A stretch of 64,000 nucleotides of DNA from NCBI GenBank assembly GCA_037389465.1, contig JAZARR010000048.1:1067001-1131000 (forward strand), in the 5' to 3' direction. Each line of letters opens with the position of its first letter. Positions within the stretch are counted from its first letter, which is position 1. The stretch is from Baylisascaris procyonis. Lineage: Eukaryota > Nematoda > Chromadorea > Rhabditida > Ascarididae. The notes under the pieces were generated by a model. It ran no database searches. It saw only the letters and a list, made by a program, of their open reading frames with translations, and had not been told where the DNA came from. Made by a program: the position numbers and the translations under genes. Of this stretch, positions 47,256-59,816 are shown in pieces.

Positions 47256-49928
47256 GTTGCGGCTGTTCTATTATTTTTCTGCAAATAATTAAATCGGCTA
47301 GTCTGATGGGCGGAATTGCAAAAGCACGTATCCTAGTAGCTTCCATATGAAATTTCTCCTTTTTTTCAAGAGCGAAAACCACGCAGTGCTGGTGCTTGAA
47401 AGGCGCACTCATCTATCTAACACCTCTTTGCAGCCGACGTTCTCATTAGTAACGAGAGATTTCTCGCGCTGTCTTCTAAGACCACCTCCAACCCGATGAG
47501 CTTTCCATGCGTCTCTCTCAGAGATTCCTTCACGCGCAGCTCCGTGTGTCGGTATATACCGGGCGCAGTGAGGAGAGATTGGACGTACAGTATGGATTCA
47601 GGAGGTGTTACGTTCGTACGCATGGGGACATTCGCAGATTGTTGTTGGACTTTGCACTTCCATTCAGATGGTTGCATAAATCAGCTGGATTATAGATGAA
47701 GGAGTAGGTGCTATAACGTATCTAAATTTTTGCTTATATGGTGTTCTTGCAACGTCTCCTATAAAAAGCGAGTCGTTCCATGGTTTGGCTGACGTAATAT
47801 AGGAATTCGAGTGTAGGAAAATACATGCAGGGTTATGTTCACCATTGATCACGCGCAAGTGCTTTCCTCTAACCAAATTTGTTCGATTGAGCTGCAGTGA
47901 TTCCCAGGTTTACATTGCCGTACAGACAGACACACATACACACACGCATACGTCATAGTAATGCATCTTACAAATTAAAACAAAAACAAATGTAGAAGCA
48001 AACGGCGAAAATCGAAAAAAAATCGCAGCAACGGTATACCGCGATTGCAAGTTTGGCGTACATTCCCGTAATTTATGGCTCTCAAGGATCTCTGCTTGGA
48101 TTATAGATGATGGAAAATAAGTATTTATGTGGTGATCTAGTACACATTCGTCTCTGCGGTTGATGACTTAGCTCTTTGTTTTCGTAATGGTATTTTAGCA
48201 GTACCAATGCTCGTCTAATGTCACACTTAACCGCTCTTCCCCCCCCCTTTTCCCAAATATTTTATCTTATTGCATTCTCTGTTGCAATTACTAACTGCTA
48301 CAATAATGTGAAGGAATTTTGTGGCGCAAGAGTTTCGCATATAGGGAGTTGCAGAAACTGCAGCAGTTTGATCACGTAGGCGGAAAACTGGTCGAAGGAA
48401 CTAAAAGTTGATCAACAGTGACCAAAAATTCGGCCAGTTACTTTCTAGATGTTTAAGTCTGAAACAACACTGTACAAAGTGGGGGAGGCGTAAAGTTTGT
48501 TACGCTTGATATTTTTGAAAAGTTTGAAGATTACTCTGGGAGACAATGAGGCAACGCTTAGGCAATAGAACCCATATTTAATTCATGTGGCATTATCGAC
48601 AGCGCATCACACCTCCATGAAGCAAACATCGCCACATATGCATAAAACATGTTTGCATACATCAAAGTGATGCCGAAACTATATTATTACTACCTTTGGT
48701 TGTTGCTGGGTGGTAGAAACCTCACTGACAAAACGCCTTAGTGATAGAGGTTCACCTTAATCGTGGACATCATTTACTTTTTAGTCTCGAAAAAACTTTC
48801 TACCGGATTAACCCACAATATCTTGTCACCCTCATTTTATGGCAACTCTGGGCGACTCTAAGCAAGTCTTCCAGTAATTTGACTAACTCAACTGACCGAA
48901 ATTTGGAGTTTCCATAACTTTGTCGTCTGCCGCATTCTCGAAGCGAATGCTGTTGGATGCACTCTTCACCCAAATGTGCCATTGGCATTGTAGTCCGGTT
49001 GTTGAATATACGGATTTACTTCCGGCCATCTCGATCAGTTTTCGGTCAGGCTGGTCAAATCTACGCATTTATAATAGTCGAATGGAAAAGCGCGCAATCA
49101 GCGCTGACAATCTGCGTTATTTAATAGCTGCGCCCACCAGACGAAGTGCGATCGTCAACTGGCCACTATTAGCAGCATATGAGGAGGCATACTAGAGATG
49201 CTGTAACAAGTTCGTGCCGTTGCACACATCAACACAGTCGGATTAATGAGTTCTCAGCGATTAAAGAAATACGTGCACTGGGGCACTCATCGTTTAATGA
49301 GCATTCAAGTTTTTTGGTATATTTAAGCATCCATAGCTCCTTTCGATATGCAGAGAGGAAGCTGGGAGTTCGTGAAGGTGTCACTCTGCTGCCGAAATTA
49401 TAAACGTCAGCTTTTATAGCCATAGCTTCAATAATTCCTGAATTGAAACTATTGGAAAGACAGACACACACACACATAGAGGTATCATGCACTGGAACTT
49501 ACCATCATGTGCAGTGCATGTTCAAATGTAGAATGTTTTTACAAACAGGACTGCAGGAAAGCGTGCAAAATAATGCGTTTTATTGAACGCATTCCCTGAT
49601 TCCCAGTTCTTCTCGGAACGATCGAAAAAATCCACGGGAGATTCGTTTTTACACTTAGTGCTTTCATCTAGGTATTTTCTGACTTTTTCAAAAGATTTCT
49701 GCGGATGGTATCTTGACAGATTCAAGTGCAGGAACATCCCATGAAATACATCTGAACTCTGATGACTTTCTGAAGCATTCAGAGAATATTGTTGGATTAA
49801 GCGCGTTATGCGTTCACTCCAAATTATGCGTCCACGTCGTTGACTATAATGCTGAGTTAAAGTCATGTTTATGGCAAGTATTAGATGTGAATCCATTTGC
49901 AGGAAATTGGTGGCGAACTGTTGTTTAG

Positions 49929-50014
49929 CTACGAAACCGCCGTCGACTTCGGTAGCAACTGTCGAAGAGGCGGTCGCCAAGAACGAAGGTGTTGAAATGT
50001 CGAGTGGTGCGCAG
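49929..50014 (+). CDS. 3' chain exon a: Ala/Val/Glu segment
   Basis: The acceptor is CTGTTGTTTAG and the donor GCGCAG|GTATAA. Enters phase 1 and leaves phase 0. The peptide reads TKPPSTSVATVEEAVAKNEG then VEMSSGAQ. An earlier acceptor at 49902 (CATTTGCAG, phase 2) would add 26 bases in the same frame. It is followed in phase by the next exon at 51346. The minus strand is also open here (152 codons, 49522-49980). Confidence 0.55.
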
Positions 50015-51345
50015 GTATAAGCATTTTTGGAACCTGGTATTTACAGTCATAATTTTGATCCCAATTCATAAAACTCGGAACATGTCGTGTGCAGAGGCGA
50101 TACAGACAGCTGTGTGGCAACGCTAAGGGGAAGCATTTTTTGACGGCCAGTTTCAACTAGTTCCTCAGACGAGTTTCAAATCATATATGCAAATCTTCAA
50201 TGCCCACATTAATTGTGGTTTTACTATATGGCGACAGCTTAACTTTTTTATGTCATTTCACTGTTGGATTGGAACAACGTAACCATGACGCCGAGTTTCA
50301 TATTAATAAATGTCACTCATCGCACATTACTCGAGTTTCTCCTTATTTCGAATTGCTTCTTACTGAATTCCCCTGCTACATTCTGCAGTGGACATCCCAT
50401 TACCGGATGCTAAAGTGAATTGCCTTCATAAAGGATTGCATACAAAAAATTTTATTCCATAACACTACAAAATCTTTGCTGTCTGCAACTGCATTACCAT
50501 CTACCACCTGCGGGTAGGAGCTGACATGCTCGTAGGTTGCTATTTTTAAGCACTTGACAGTGAGAGGAGTAACGCTTCCGTCTCTGCCTGTTTTTCCCTC
50601 ATCTCCTTCTGTGTCGATATTTGTATGTTTGCTTATTTGCCAGTCAATCGATCAGACTTTCATTTTATATCCTCCGTTATCGGAAAATAACCGAGGGTGT
50701 GTGCCAATGAAGCTTCAGGATATGAGCCGTCTATCTCCGTCCAACACGTCTGCTAGTTTCATAAACTGTCAACAAGTATTCAAATATGTGTAGCAATGCA
50801 ATTATACTTTTGCCGGTCCGACTAATTCCAAGACGCATTGAGCAAAGGTTCGTCACCCGACCTGCATAAAATAGAAACATAAGCGAGTAAAAGTGAATTC
50901 AAATCTTCAGACGCCTACAAATGTTTGCAAAACCTTTTGAAGCCGATATGCGGACTTGGACTTCGGCGTCATAACGCATTTGTGAATGCCATTTGCATTT
51001 TAAATACTTCTTCATTTTTTCCCGTCCACGCCGTCCATAACAGATCGCAGTATGAATTATCATGCCACTCTTTTATCTTACCATTCGTTCGCAGATGGAG
51101 TTCGTTGTTCTCACATATAACTGTGCAATGCATCCCTTTCGTCTGTATGAAAATGCAAATCCTCCCGTGACAACGCACTTTATAATCTTCTAAACGTCTT
51201 TGAATTTTCTAGCATGAATGTTCGTTTTTTTTAGACGTACATGATTGCACATTGCATTGATAATGCACGTAATTCTTATTGACGAGACAATTTGGTGATC
51301 CCCCATTCATAGTGAACGCACTGTTTAGTTTACATTCATTTGCAG

Positions 51346-51440
51346 GTAACTGTTTTGTCATCGCCAATCGCAGGACAAAACTATTATCGCTGCAGACGGC
51401 GGATGCGTGCCACACCATCGAAGGCGAAGCGTCAGTCAAT
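51346..51440 (+). CDS. 3' chain exon b: basic segment
   Basis: The acceptor is TTCATTTGCAG and the donor TCAAT|GTATGC. Enters phase 0, exits phase 2. The peptide starts VTVLSSPIAGQNYYRCRRRM and ends RATPSKAKRQS, a dense cluster of Arg/Lys suited to NLS, phospholipid or microtubule contact. The Met codon completed at the junction begins the next exon. Confidence 0.6.
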
Positions 51441-51745
51441 GTATGCCAAATGAATTTTCATTTCTGAGTGGAGAATGACTCTTCGTTTCTCTTATCCTTT
51501 CCAAATTTTTTCTTGTGGTTAAGAGATGAAACTCTCCTGCATTTCTTATTTCTTGCGTTTATCCGATTTTCATTCTGTGAGTGATGAGTCGAAGATGATT
51601 GCTTACGAAACACTGTCATCTGATTTTTGTTGTTAATTGCTTAATGCTTGTATAGCCGCTGTGCAGAAACACCGTTCGATGCATCCAAATGGCTATTGAT
51701 GTTGAATATTGCAGTTTGGCCATCACTGAAAAGTTGCAAATTTAG

Positions 51746-51851
51746 GCCGACGCTCTCTGCTATAATTAACGAACAAGCAGTGATCGTTGAAGAGGAAAAG
51801 AAACGACTCAGCCAAGCCGCTTTGGATCTCGAGGCAAGGGCCAATCATCAT
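51746..51851 (+). CDS. 3' chain exon c: short coiled coil
   Basis: The acceptor is GCAAATTTAG and the donor CATCAT|GTATGT. Enters phase 2, exits phase 0. The peptide starts PTLSAIINEQAVIVEEEKKR and ends LSQAALDLEARANHH. Hydrophobic residues at heptad-like spacing with Glu/Lys between them suggest a three- to four-heptad helix or coiled coil. A longer exon starting near 51652 (phase 2) is open too, but the inner acceptor gives a cleaner sequence. Confidence 0.68.
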
Positions 51852-52673
51852 GTATGTTTTGCCTTCACTGTTTGACACCTCTTTTCTCCTTGCCTTTTAA
51901 CATAGGCTTAGATTTTTTTCGCATCAACCACAGCTCACGGAGAGCACTGACTAAAATCTGCTCCACTCCATCACACATATTTTTGAACAGAGTTTGGATC
52001 GATCGAGATCTCCCAACTAGGTTGCTGTCATATTCATGAGAGGTGGAAGATGGAGTTTCGTTAGATGAAAACTCTTACTTTCAATTCCAACTTATATTTC
52101 ATTGAAGCAAGCTGTTTTTTCGTGATAATCCTGGTGGTGTACAGATGCAGTGTACTTCAGTGATTACAGTTATCAGGCTTCACAAGCTGTTAAATAAAAA
52201 ATCTGTGGCCGGAATATCGTGTGTATATTTCAGTTCATCCGGCCAGCCAATTAATTGCCCTCCAGCATAATCATTTTTGCGGCCAACTTGGAAAAAATCA
52301 AACAGAGAAACATACCAGAGGAGCTAGAGCCTTCAGAAACATATCAGCTTCGATTGATTCGTTAGCAGATTCTATGAAGAATTTGATAAGTTAATGTGAA
52401 TACTGAGTGAAGTATATGAAATAATGCATTTATATTCGAAATGACGTTATCGTTCGTTCAAAAATTTCGCAAACGACTCGTTCTTTACTGATCTTTGTGA
52501 ATTATACGTCAGTTTTTAACAGTTTCAAACCTCTGTAGCTGTTTTGACATATGACGCAGCAATGCGAAGAGCGATAAAACGGGCCACCACCTAGTCTAGA
52601 TTATACCGACCGAATTTTGCATAACTGCAGCATATGATGGTTTCCGGTTTGAGGCTGATGGACCGACGGATAA

Positions 52674-52735
52674 GTACATGCATGCACGTAGATATGACAC
52701 GAAAAGACCAGTACATGCATGCACGCAGACATGAC
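52674..52735. repeat. Two-copy 25-base repeat
   Basis: GTACATGCATGCACG followed by a near-identical tail occurs at 52674-52698 and 52711-52735 (period 37), differing at two positions. Each copy contains the palindrome ATGCAT. Confidence 0.85.
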
Positions 52736-55700
52736 GGTGCCATAATGCACTCGCTTAAAACCGAAAAGTGATGCTCTTATAGCTGCTTTAAGACAATGCT
52801 AGACGAGCGACGACAGTTTTTTAAGCGATTTTAAGGCTTAATAATTTATGAATGCAGAGAGGGTCATTCTTCCCTTCTCTTCGGCCGATCTAGGTTAATC
52901 ATGCTGATGCTTTTTTTTTTTAAATATCAATATAACTTAAATCGACAGACAAATCGATGAGGGGTTATTCAGTCAGTGACGAGCATTTCGTGAAGGAAAA
53001 ACAGGGAAACCTGGTCGAAATCACAGGCACTTTCTAGGCTATGAACTTCAACTCACGTGGAGTAGTTAATCAAGCCTAATTTCCTCATTTTATCAACGAA
53101 ACACCGAAAGATTTCAAAAAATTGCTAGAGCTTCGTGAAACTTAGTCCAATTCTTTTAAAGTATGAGCATATCCTCGGCTCCTCTCATCCTTAACCGCTG
53201 CTCTTTCGTGGTTTCAAACCAGTCTGTCCAGAATTGGGTGACATATTCGATCAACTTTCTCTGCCTGTTCTGTTCTTCCAAGTAAGGCGCATATTGATCA
53301 ATTTATGCAGTCGGTTTTCATCACTAAGCGGAAGTTTTGTTCAAGAACAGTAGTAACGTTAGCACTAGTTTGTCGATCGTTTAGTAGAGCCGATAATATT
53401 GCAAAAGTACAATTGAGAGCATGCACAGCACAAAGCGTAGTCAGTGTGTTTTGAAATGTTTTTGCACGAAATATGAGTGGATATTTCCATAAATGAGCAC
53501 TTCAGTATTGTAATATCTGGTGAGGTATTCATTTGTCCCGAATAATTCGTTTTTATCAATTTCATTCTTAAAGTTGCGCAAAATGCAATTGCAGTCTATA
53601 GTTGTATTGCGATTGTTGTTTATAAAAGATTAACTACAAATGTTAACTACAAATGTTTCTATAGCGATATGCATGAAAGTTGTTAGTTTGCATTGAATAA
53701 TTTACAACAATAATTTGATTATGAATTGAAATAATTCACATAATAGAGGCAAAGAAATTGACAAACATATAGTTAGTTGATCATAAGAAATAGCCAATAA
53801 AAGCAACAAAGCACTATAAAGAAACAAGAGCAAGCAGTCATATACTGAGCACTATTATACACGTTTGAAATGTTCATCTGCAGAAAGGAAGATGAGATTA
53901 TGCAATGAAACATGGCAATGCATCGCAATTAGTAAGATATAAGATGCAATCTTCGCAAATTAATTAGTCAGTGATCATGTGATAGCTGAATAGGAAGATT
54001 ATCTTCACAACAGTTCATGCTATCGCGGTTCTCTTTCTAAGCAAGTATTTCAAAAGATCCGTTCTGTTAGTGCAAAAATTATATATGACTGTTGATTCTA
54101 AAGCGGTGAAGAAAAAAGTTCATCGGAAGGAAGGCAGCTGTTGTTTTGAATAATTGAGTTGGTCATTTAAGGGGTCGAAATGAAGTCATAAAAAATCAAT
54201 TGGAATCACATTAAATGAAATGGCACAGTGTGTTTAAACTTTTAAGAGATTGGTAGTCTAAATGTCACTTTTATTTGCTAAGAACTATTTGGTTTTTGAG
54301 TGGCCGCTAAATGTTTTCAAGTCAAGCTCGCGGAAAAGCCTTATGCCTTTGGATCGTTGCGTAAAAGAACTAGCGAGATTTACTGCGATATTGGTCTGAT
54401 GTACGTTTTGAACAAACGATTAGACCTCATCATGAATGTCGAAAAGAGAATTTGAGCAGATTAATGCAGACATGAAGCGCCACAGTTCTTTTGCTTTAAC
54501 AAGAATTTCAGTTAGTTCCGTTGGCACAAGCTTAATTCAGCTTCTGCAGTTGTTCTCAACGAATTGTTTGTTGTTTTCTTTAATCAGACCTGAAAATATT
54601 GGCCAATAACTTATGGATTGTCCATTCTGTTGGAGAGGCTTATTATTCTCATCGATAAAGATCTTCATGTTTTTATGTTATAGTTAGTTATCATCCTTCA
54701 GAATTTTGTTTTTTCCAGTTTTATTGCGAAATGCATTTCATAGTTTTCAAGAAAATGTGGGCGATTTATTGCATAAGAGCGTTTTATTCGACAGTATCAT
54801 TGAATATCTGCTTAAAGTGGTCTTATTGATTATAATGTTAAATGATTTTTTTAATCCATTTCTTCTTGCTCCCACCTCCTGCAATTATTACATGAGGCTT
54901 GTACTCGGACCTCACTACTCACTAGGCATGATTAAGTATGTTTAGGACCAGTGAACTACTTATGTAAAAGAAGAAGGTAATTTTTGACTATTCCCGTAGT
55001 TGAATAAGTGCCAAATTCAAACCTTTTCTCTTTCTTATATGAAGCCAGCACTTCATATCTGCCTAATGTTGTGTTAAAGCTCACCGTATTCATTCGAATA
55101 TGTATTAATCCTATGGGCTTATCGATTATACGAGCGTTTAGAGGTGAGTTCGTATTGCAGAAGGTACTTGAATTCGCGACTTCTAAACGTACGCACATCC
55201 CCGATTCTTGCTCCCAGTAGTTTTTCGATTGAGTGCTCAATAAGGCAAATCTACAAAGTTGAAAAATTAACGAAGAGTTTTCAATATTTTGAGGATAAAT
55301 TTTTTTGATGAAGCCATATGGGGGAAATGAGATACTGCATGCTGAGGGAACGAAAGCTGAGTCGAATGGAAATGTTGTCGTAACGAAAACAATTTGTAAA
55401 ATGAACTTTAGTTATGCGTCATAAATGCGTTGCTGCTAGCTAACGGCCACTGCATAGCACTTTCAGCTTGAGCACAGCGAGAGAAACGGATCGCTTGCCT
55501 CAGTTGTCCTTGAACAGCTTCGCAACTCTGACCAACGACCTGTGTGGAGGAGGAACAAGTCGTCTGCAGTACGGCAAGCAGATAGTGAGGTAAGGGTGGG
55601 TATTATTATGCCATCCGATGAGGTAATTCACACTCGTCATCTAATCTAGTAAATAATCGTCCGCAATAACGACGAGAAGTTATCAATTCGAAGTTATGAA

Positions 55701-55843
55701 GCATATAAGCGAATATCCTTTTTTTTAAGCTGAAGACAGTTGATTGTAAAATAATTTCTTTGTTAAGCACTTCCTGCCCAAAAATCTCCACTGAAACTCC
55801 CCGCGTTGTAAATTTGAGGACATTTTATTGGGAAAGGGTTGTT

Positions 55844-55846
<3 letters not shown>

Positions 55847-55877
<31 letters not shown>
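55847..55877. repeat. (GA)n microsatellite
   Basis: About 15 uninterrupted GA units. Confidence 0.95.
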
Positions 55878-55881
<4 letters not shown>

Positions 55882-58189
55882 ATATTGAGGGAACGTTGCT
55901 GCTACGTTATTTTAACATAGCGAAGCTTTAGATTGCGCGGTGATATAGTAATACCGCCCCATAGTAGTATGCAAGATTGAGTGATCTGCCCCACTTAGCA
56001 CAGAGGTACAATGATTGCAGACTACCTCATAACACTTTTCTTTCATTGCCTTCTGATATTTAGGGGAATTTTCCGGGGGTGGAGTGATATTATGAAAAAT
56101 GGAAAGGAAGAGGGAACAAAAACTACTGACCCTATATAAAGGAGGGAAATAACTCATCGCAGTATAATTTTGCGAGGCACATACTGCACGTAGCTCAGGA
56201 GTTTCATTCAGGACGACTTTCACTGGAAATCGCTCGCACTAAATTCACATGCACCATATTATTTTAGATAGAACCGTCTTCCCTCAGTAATTCTCCTCTT
56301 CCGGTAAAGCCCTCTCTAAACTTTTGAGGGCTATAAAGATACTCTCTCAACAAATCCATGCTTCAATAAGCCTCTGTTTCTTTTCCTCTCAAAATTTGAA
56401 GGCTTGCCTTAAGGCGTATGCAATATTATTGGCGTATGAGCCCAATTTTTTGAGAAGTTATTTCTTTCCCCTCGATAAAACTGCCCACTCAATAAGCGTC
56501 TCTTGTTTCAAAATCCCGGAGAACTTGTAGTCCCATGTGGCTTCAGTTGACGTATTGTGATGTATGGACGACTCGAACATCTTCTTTGACATATTCTTAC
56601 GGCAGTAGACCCTGTTAGCAGGGCAATAAGGCTGGTCACAAAGCAATATCTGCTTTGTACGTCAAAACTATTTGTGTCAGTTCGTTACCTTCGAATGAGA
56701 GGTTCCATTGTTCCCGAATCGAATGAATGGTTTCAACTCTACGATGAATATAATTTCTCCTCTGATGTTTCCCAGCTAAGGGAATGCAAGTGAAGAGCAT
56801 GCATCTGACACTATACGAGCATCGCAGTTCCGCTTTTGAGACGAACTGCTTTCATAAATTCCGAAGAAATTATGAAACAATTCTTTCATCCGACCTCATC
56901 GATATAGAGTTCGGCCTAAAGGTGAAAGTGTTTGTCGCTTTTTTACACACGTAAGAATTTGACGTGCAAAGTGGTGGGAGTGAAGAGGGATTGGGTAGCG
57001 CGAAAGTGAAGAGGGATTCATTCTGTCGTGGTGATGCAAGTCTTACCCAATCTCTTTTCTGAGTTCAGTGGTTCATCAATCAAAACTATCGGCTGCGTAT
57101 GCGCACACGGATATATAAGCACAGAGACGGTCTTTCCAGACTGAAACATCGAAACGCAAAAAAATGCAGATGAGGTGTTAAAAGAAGCTACCGCATCATA
57201 ATGTATTCATTTCTTGAGTCTCCCACTAAGGCCTTTCATGGACGGGAACGTATCGCAGAATTCGTTGTATTCCTTCGGAAATTTTCCCTTCAACGTCATT
57301 TCAGGTCATATTTCTCATTACTAAAATGGGCAAGCGAACAAAAAATTGCATTGAATTTATAGTAGTTGCATTTCTTTGAATGTTTATCTGAATTTGTAGA
57401 GAGCTATTGTACTCGTTGAGAAATAACTGTGAACGCAGATTCGAAACACTAGCCTTATAGAGAGCGAAAATACGCGAAGTAAATGTGTTTTGCTCAATGC
57501 GAGCAATCAAAGATGACTTAATTCACATTGCAAAAGTAACAATCAACGGAAATATGATGCTTTGGACGGTGCAATTAATTGGGTCAAACTGCTTAAACCT
57601 GGTCCATTTGGCTGAAATTTCTACCAACAAATTCGAGTGTGACACCATCATCGTCAATTTGGATTTCCTATTCTACTCAAAAACTCGTTCATGTTCACCT
57701 TATTCATAATTTTTTTGATTGCATGGAAAGTGTGCAGAATATTGCACCAATGTTTTCATTGATTGTATCACTCTCACAATTCTTCAAATGACACATCCAC
57801 AAATCTGTATCTCCTCTACGAGTTGATGCATCGACTTGAAGCATTGTACATGCGCTTTTCCAATATTGTTTTGCAAAATTTCATCATTGTGGCATCTTAC
57901 GTGTGCGCAACCTTCTCGCTGTGTGTCTGTGTGTTCGTCTTTTGGTTTCAGTTCAGAAAATACTTAAACCAGGAGTTGACCAATATGATATACATCATAG
58001 AGTCACCTCCTGTCCCGTGAATCATATTCTTTCAGCGGCTTCCGAGGTTCATATTTATGGAGGTTCGAAGTCGCCAAAAATTTGCACGCATTTTTCGAAA
58101 CTGTCGGTTCAAAAAATCTGAAGCTTTTGGAAAATGTTTTTACAGGCTGTTCATTCAGGTTATTATTCTCCATATTTCGAAACTAGCGG

Positions 58190-58211
58190 GCACATGCACT
58201 AATGCATGTGC
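58190..58211. repeat. Short perfect inverted repeat
   Basis: GCACATGCA (58190-58198) and its exact reverse complement TGCATGTGC (58203-58211) are separated by CTAA. It could form a small hairpin; it is not followed by a T run and no gene ends here. Confidence 0.7.
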
Positions 58212-58461
58212 TAATATGTGATTTTATGCATGTTGCTGTTAGAGCCCTTTCGCTCCTCCACATTAAAGTCGTGCATCATCCTTTGTGACTGCCTACTTTG
58301 AGTTTTTTTCTTAGAGGAAGCTTATACTTTTTAGCATTACATTCTACGATCATCGCTGATGAAATATGATTACTCTGCCCTGTTTATGTTGTGTCGTCAG
58401 TGACATTGCATCACACCACTAGATCCCATCAGACGAGTACTGAGTCGTTGAAATATTTCAG

Positions 58462-58633
58462 AATGGCGACAATCAGCTCGTTCTGCCGGATCGTTCCATT
58501 CTTGAGGAGTATGTAAGGAGGAAGCGTGATCGTGGCGAACGTCTACACAGTGAACCACCAATAGTGGAGTCTAAAGAACTCCGTTGTTCGCCTTGTCTTT
58601 CCACTGCTTCCGAGCTGATTCCTGCCTCCGCAG
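58462..58633 (+). CDS. 3' chain exon d: basic helix then Ser/Cys segment
   Basis: The acceptor is GAAATATTTCAG and the donor GCAG|GTATTC. Enters phase 0, exits phase 1, 57 full codons. The peptide begins NGDNQLVLPDRSILEEYVRR, continues KRDRGERLHSEPPIVESKEL and ends LSTASELIPASA. The ILEEYVRRKRDRGERL stretch should form a basic amphipathic helix. Clear codon-like composition and good splice sites. No family recognised. Confidence 0.85.
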
Positions 58634-58767
58634 GTATTCAACTAGTCTCCGCTTATTTTAGCTAATTCAGACTACCATATCGTTACACGCCTGCATGTGT
58701 CTACAACAGTTGTTTAGCGCATTGGTGCTCACTTCAATGGTATTAAAGTTCGAATTTGCTTCTTATA

Positions 58768-58810
58768 CGAAACCACAGTGACATTTTGAGCGAAACCACA
58801 GTGACATTTT
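58768..58810. repeat. Two-copy 20-base tandem repeat
   Basis: CGAAACCACAGTGACATTTT occurs at 58768-58787 and 58791-58810 with a 3-base spacer. Confidence 0.9.
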
Positions 58811-58927
58811 CTCACCAATTCCAAAGGCGAAATCCAACGCTGATAATACATAAGGAAAAGCCCTAACAGTTGAATGGAATACTCATAGAAGTGTTCGTGA
58901 ATATATTAGTTGAACATGTAATTTCAG

Positions 58928-59126
58928 TTCGTGTCTATGAATCGGTCCGAAACGTTCCTTACATAACGGCACCAAGTCGTTCACGTCTCAGCAGTGTGGA
59001 GAGTGGTCGGCCTTCTCCTCCACCACCACCAGTGCGTGATAATAGCAAAATGCTCGATCTACTTTCCTATGGCGAGAAGATGCTTTCGGCCAGTTATCAC
59101 GGACTAAAGAACAGCCAGCAGAACAG
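58928..59126 (+). CDS. 3' chain exon e: Ser-rich with PPPPP motif
   Basis: The acceptor is GTAATTTCAG and the donor AACAG|GTCGGT. Enters phase 1, exits phase 2. The peptide starts RVYESVRNVPYITAPSRSRL, continues SSVESGRPSPPPPPVRDNSK and ends with MLDLLSYGEKMLSASYHGLK plus NSQQN. SPPPPPVRD is a candidate SH3, WW or EVH1 ligand, and the MLDLLSYGEKMLSASY stretch looks helical. One of the most convincing exons. Confidence 0.86.
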
Positions 59127-59422
59127 GTCGGTGATCAGAAACAGTTGTGATTCTTGAATATCTTAAATGTATTGTGTCATCGAATCAATGTTAATGACTT
59201 TTTCACTGATGTTTCGACCAACAAAATCGTAAATGCAATAATCGCATTTTCTTTCCTTTATGACATTATCATATAAAAAGAATGCTTTGGAAAAAAATGC
59301 GATTCTGTCAATTCTGTAATGAACAGTTTAAGAATTCTTAACCTTTCTCACTGAAAGCTTTCATTTCGGACGATAGCCATCCTCTTTCACTCTCACTGAT
59401 TTGCCACTTGTCTTGACTTCAG

Positions 59423-59462
59423 CGAGAACGATCGCCTGCTGCATTATCAGTTTGCTTGGTAG
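59423..59462 (+). CDS. Alternative terminal (or poison) exon
   Basis: After a CTTGACTTCAG acceptor the phase 2 frame reads ENDRLLHYQFAW and ends in TAG at 59460-59462. It takes the outgoing phase of exon e exactly (Ser codon across the junction). The overlapping GT at 59459 could act as a donor, but joining to exon f then makes TGA at the junction, so inclusion ends the protein either way. Confidence 0.42.
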
Positions 59463-59653
59463 TCGCTTTCAGCTGGCGTTTTATTATTCTTCGTTGTTTA
59501 CTTTGATGTTGTATGCCATTAAATATTTAATTGCATGCAACCAAAGCTAACAATCCTACGGGATTAAATGATGAAGGAGGTCCCCACTCCACCTTCCAAT
59601 CATGAGTCGTCAATGCACCCATTTCATGTATTTCTATCGAGGAAAGTTTACAG

Positions 59654-59816
59654 AAATCAGCGTTCGGCGTCTCTCACAGTAAAGCCAACATTTGTTTTCG
59701 ACGCTCCGCTATCGCCTTTCGAGGAACGAATGCAGAATCAAGCGCTTCGGTTGCGAAGATCATCCGCCGGGTCTGATATGTCTCCGTTTTCTGAAGGCGA
59801 CGCTTTCATTGAAGAC
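59654..59816 (+). CDS. 3' chain exon f: Ser/Arg-rich segment
   Basis: The acceptor is AGTTTACAG and the donor GAAGAC|GTATGT. Enters phase 2, exits phase 0, 54 codons. The peptide starts NQRSASLTVKPTFVFDAPLS, continues PFEERMQNQALRLRRSSAGS and ends DMSPFSEGDAFIED. RSAS and RRSS are basophilic-kinase-type sites. Further exons are expected downstream. Confidence 0.85.

Larger units (their letters stand above)
44831..49928 (+). other. Long intron region before the 3' exon chain
   Basis: Apart from the candidates at 45166-45367 (minus) and 47192-47255 (plus), there are open stretches at 45518-45811 (plus, ending at a strong GTAAGA, but also open antisense) and 49720-49797 (plus, SSAGTSHEIHLNSDDFLKHS). 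A short CA-rich repeat lies at 47929-47948. Nothing else supported. Confidence 0.45.
51852..58461 (+). other. Long intron (about 6.6 kb)
   Basis: AT-rich sequence with minor repeats: a 25-base unit repeated at 52674-52698 and 52711-52735, a 13-base tandem at 53630-53655, a (GA)n run at 55847-55877 and an inverted repeat at 58190-58211. Open stretches such as 54706-54945, 55912-56223 and 57763-58020 have no splice or family support. No gene seen. Confidence 0.6.

Noticed and set aside
49522..49980. Minus-strand 152-codon ORF
   Set aside because: Its start overlaps antisense the plus-strand exon at 49929-50014, which fits the 3' chain; the rest has no family resemblance, although part of it looks protein-like.
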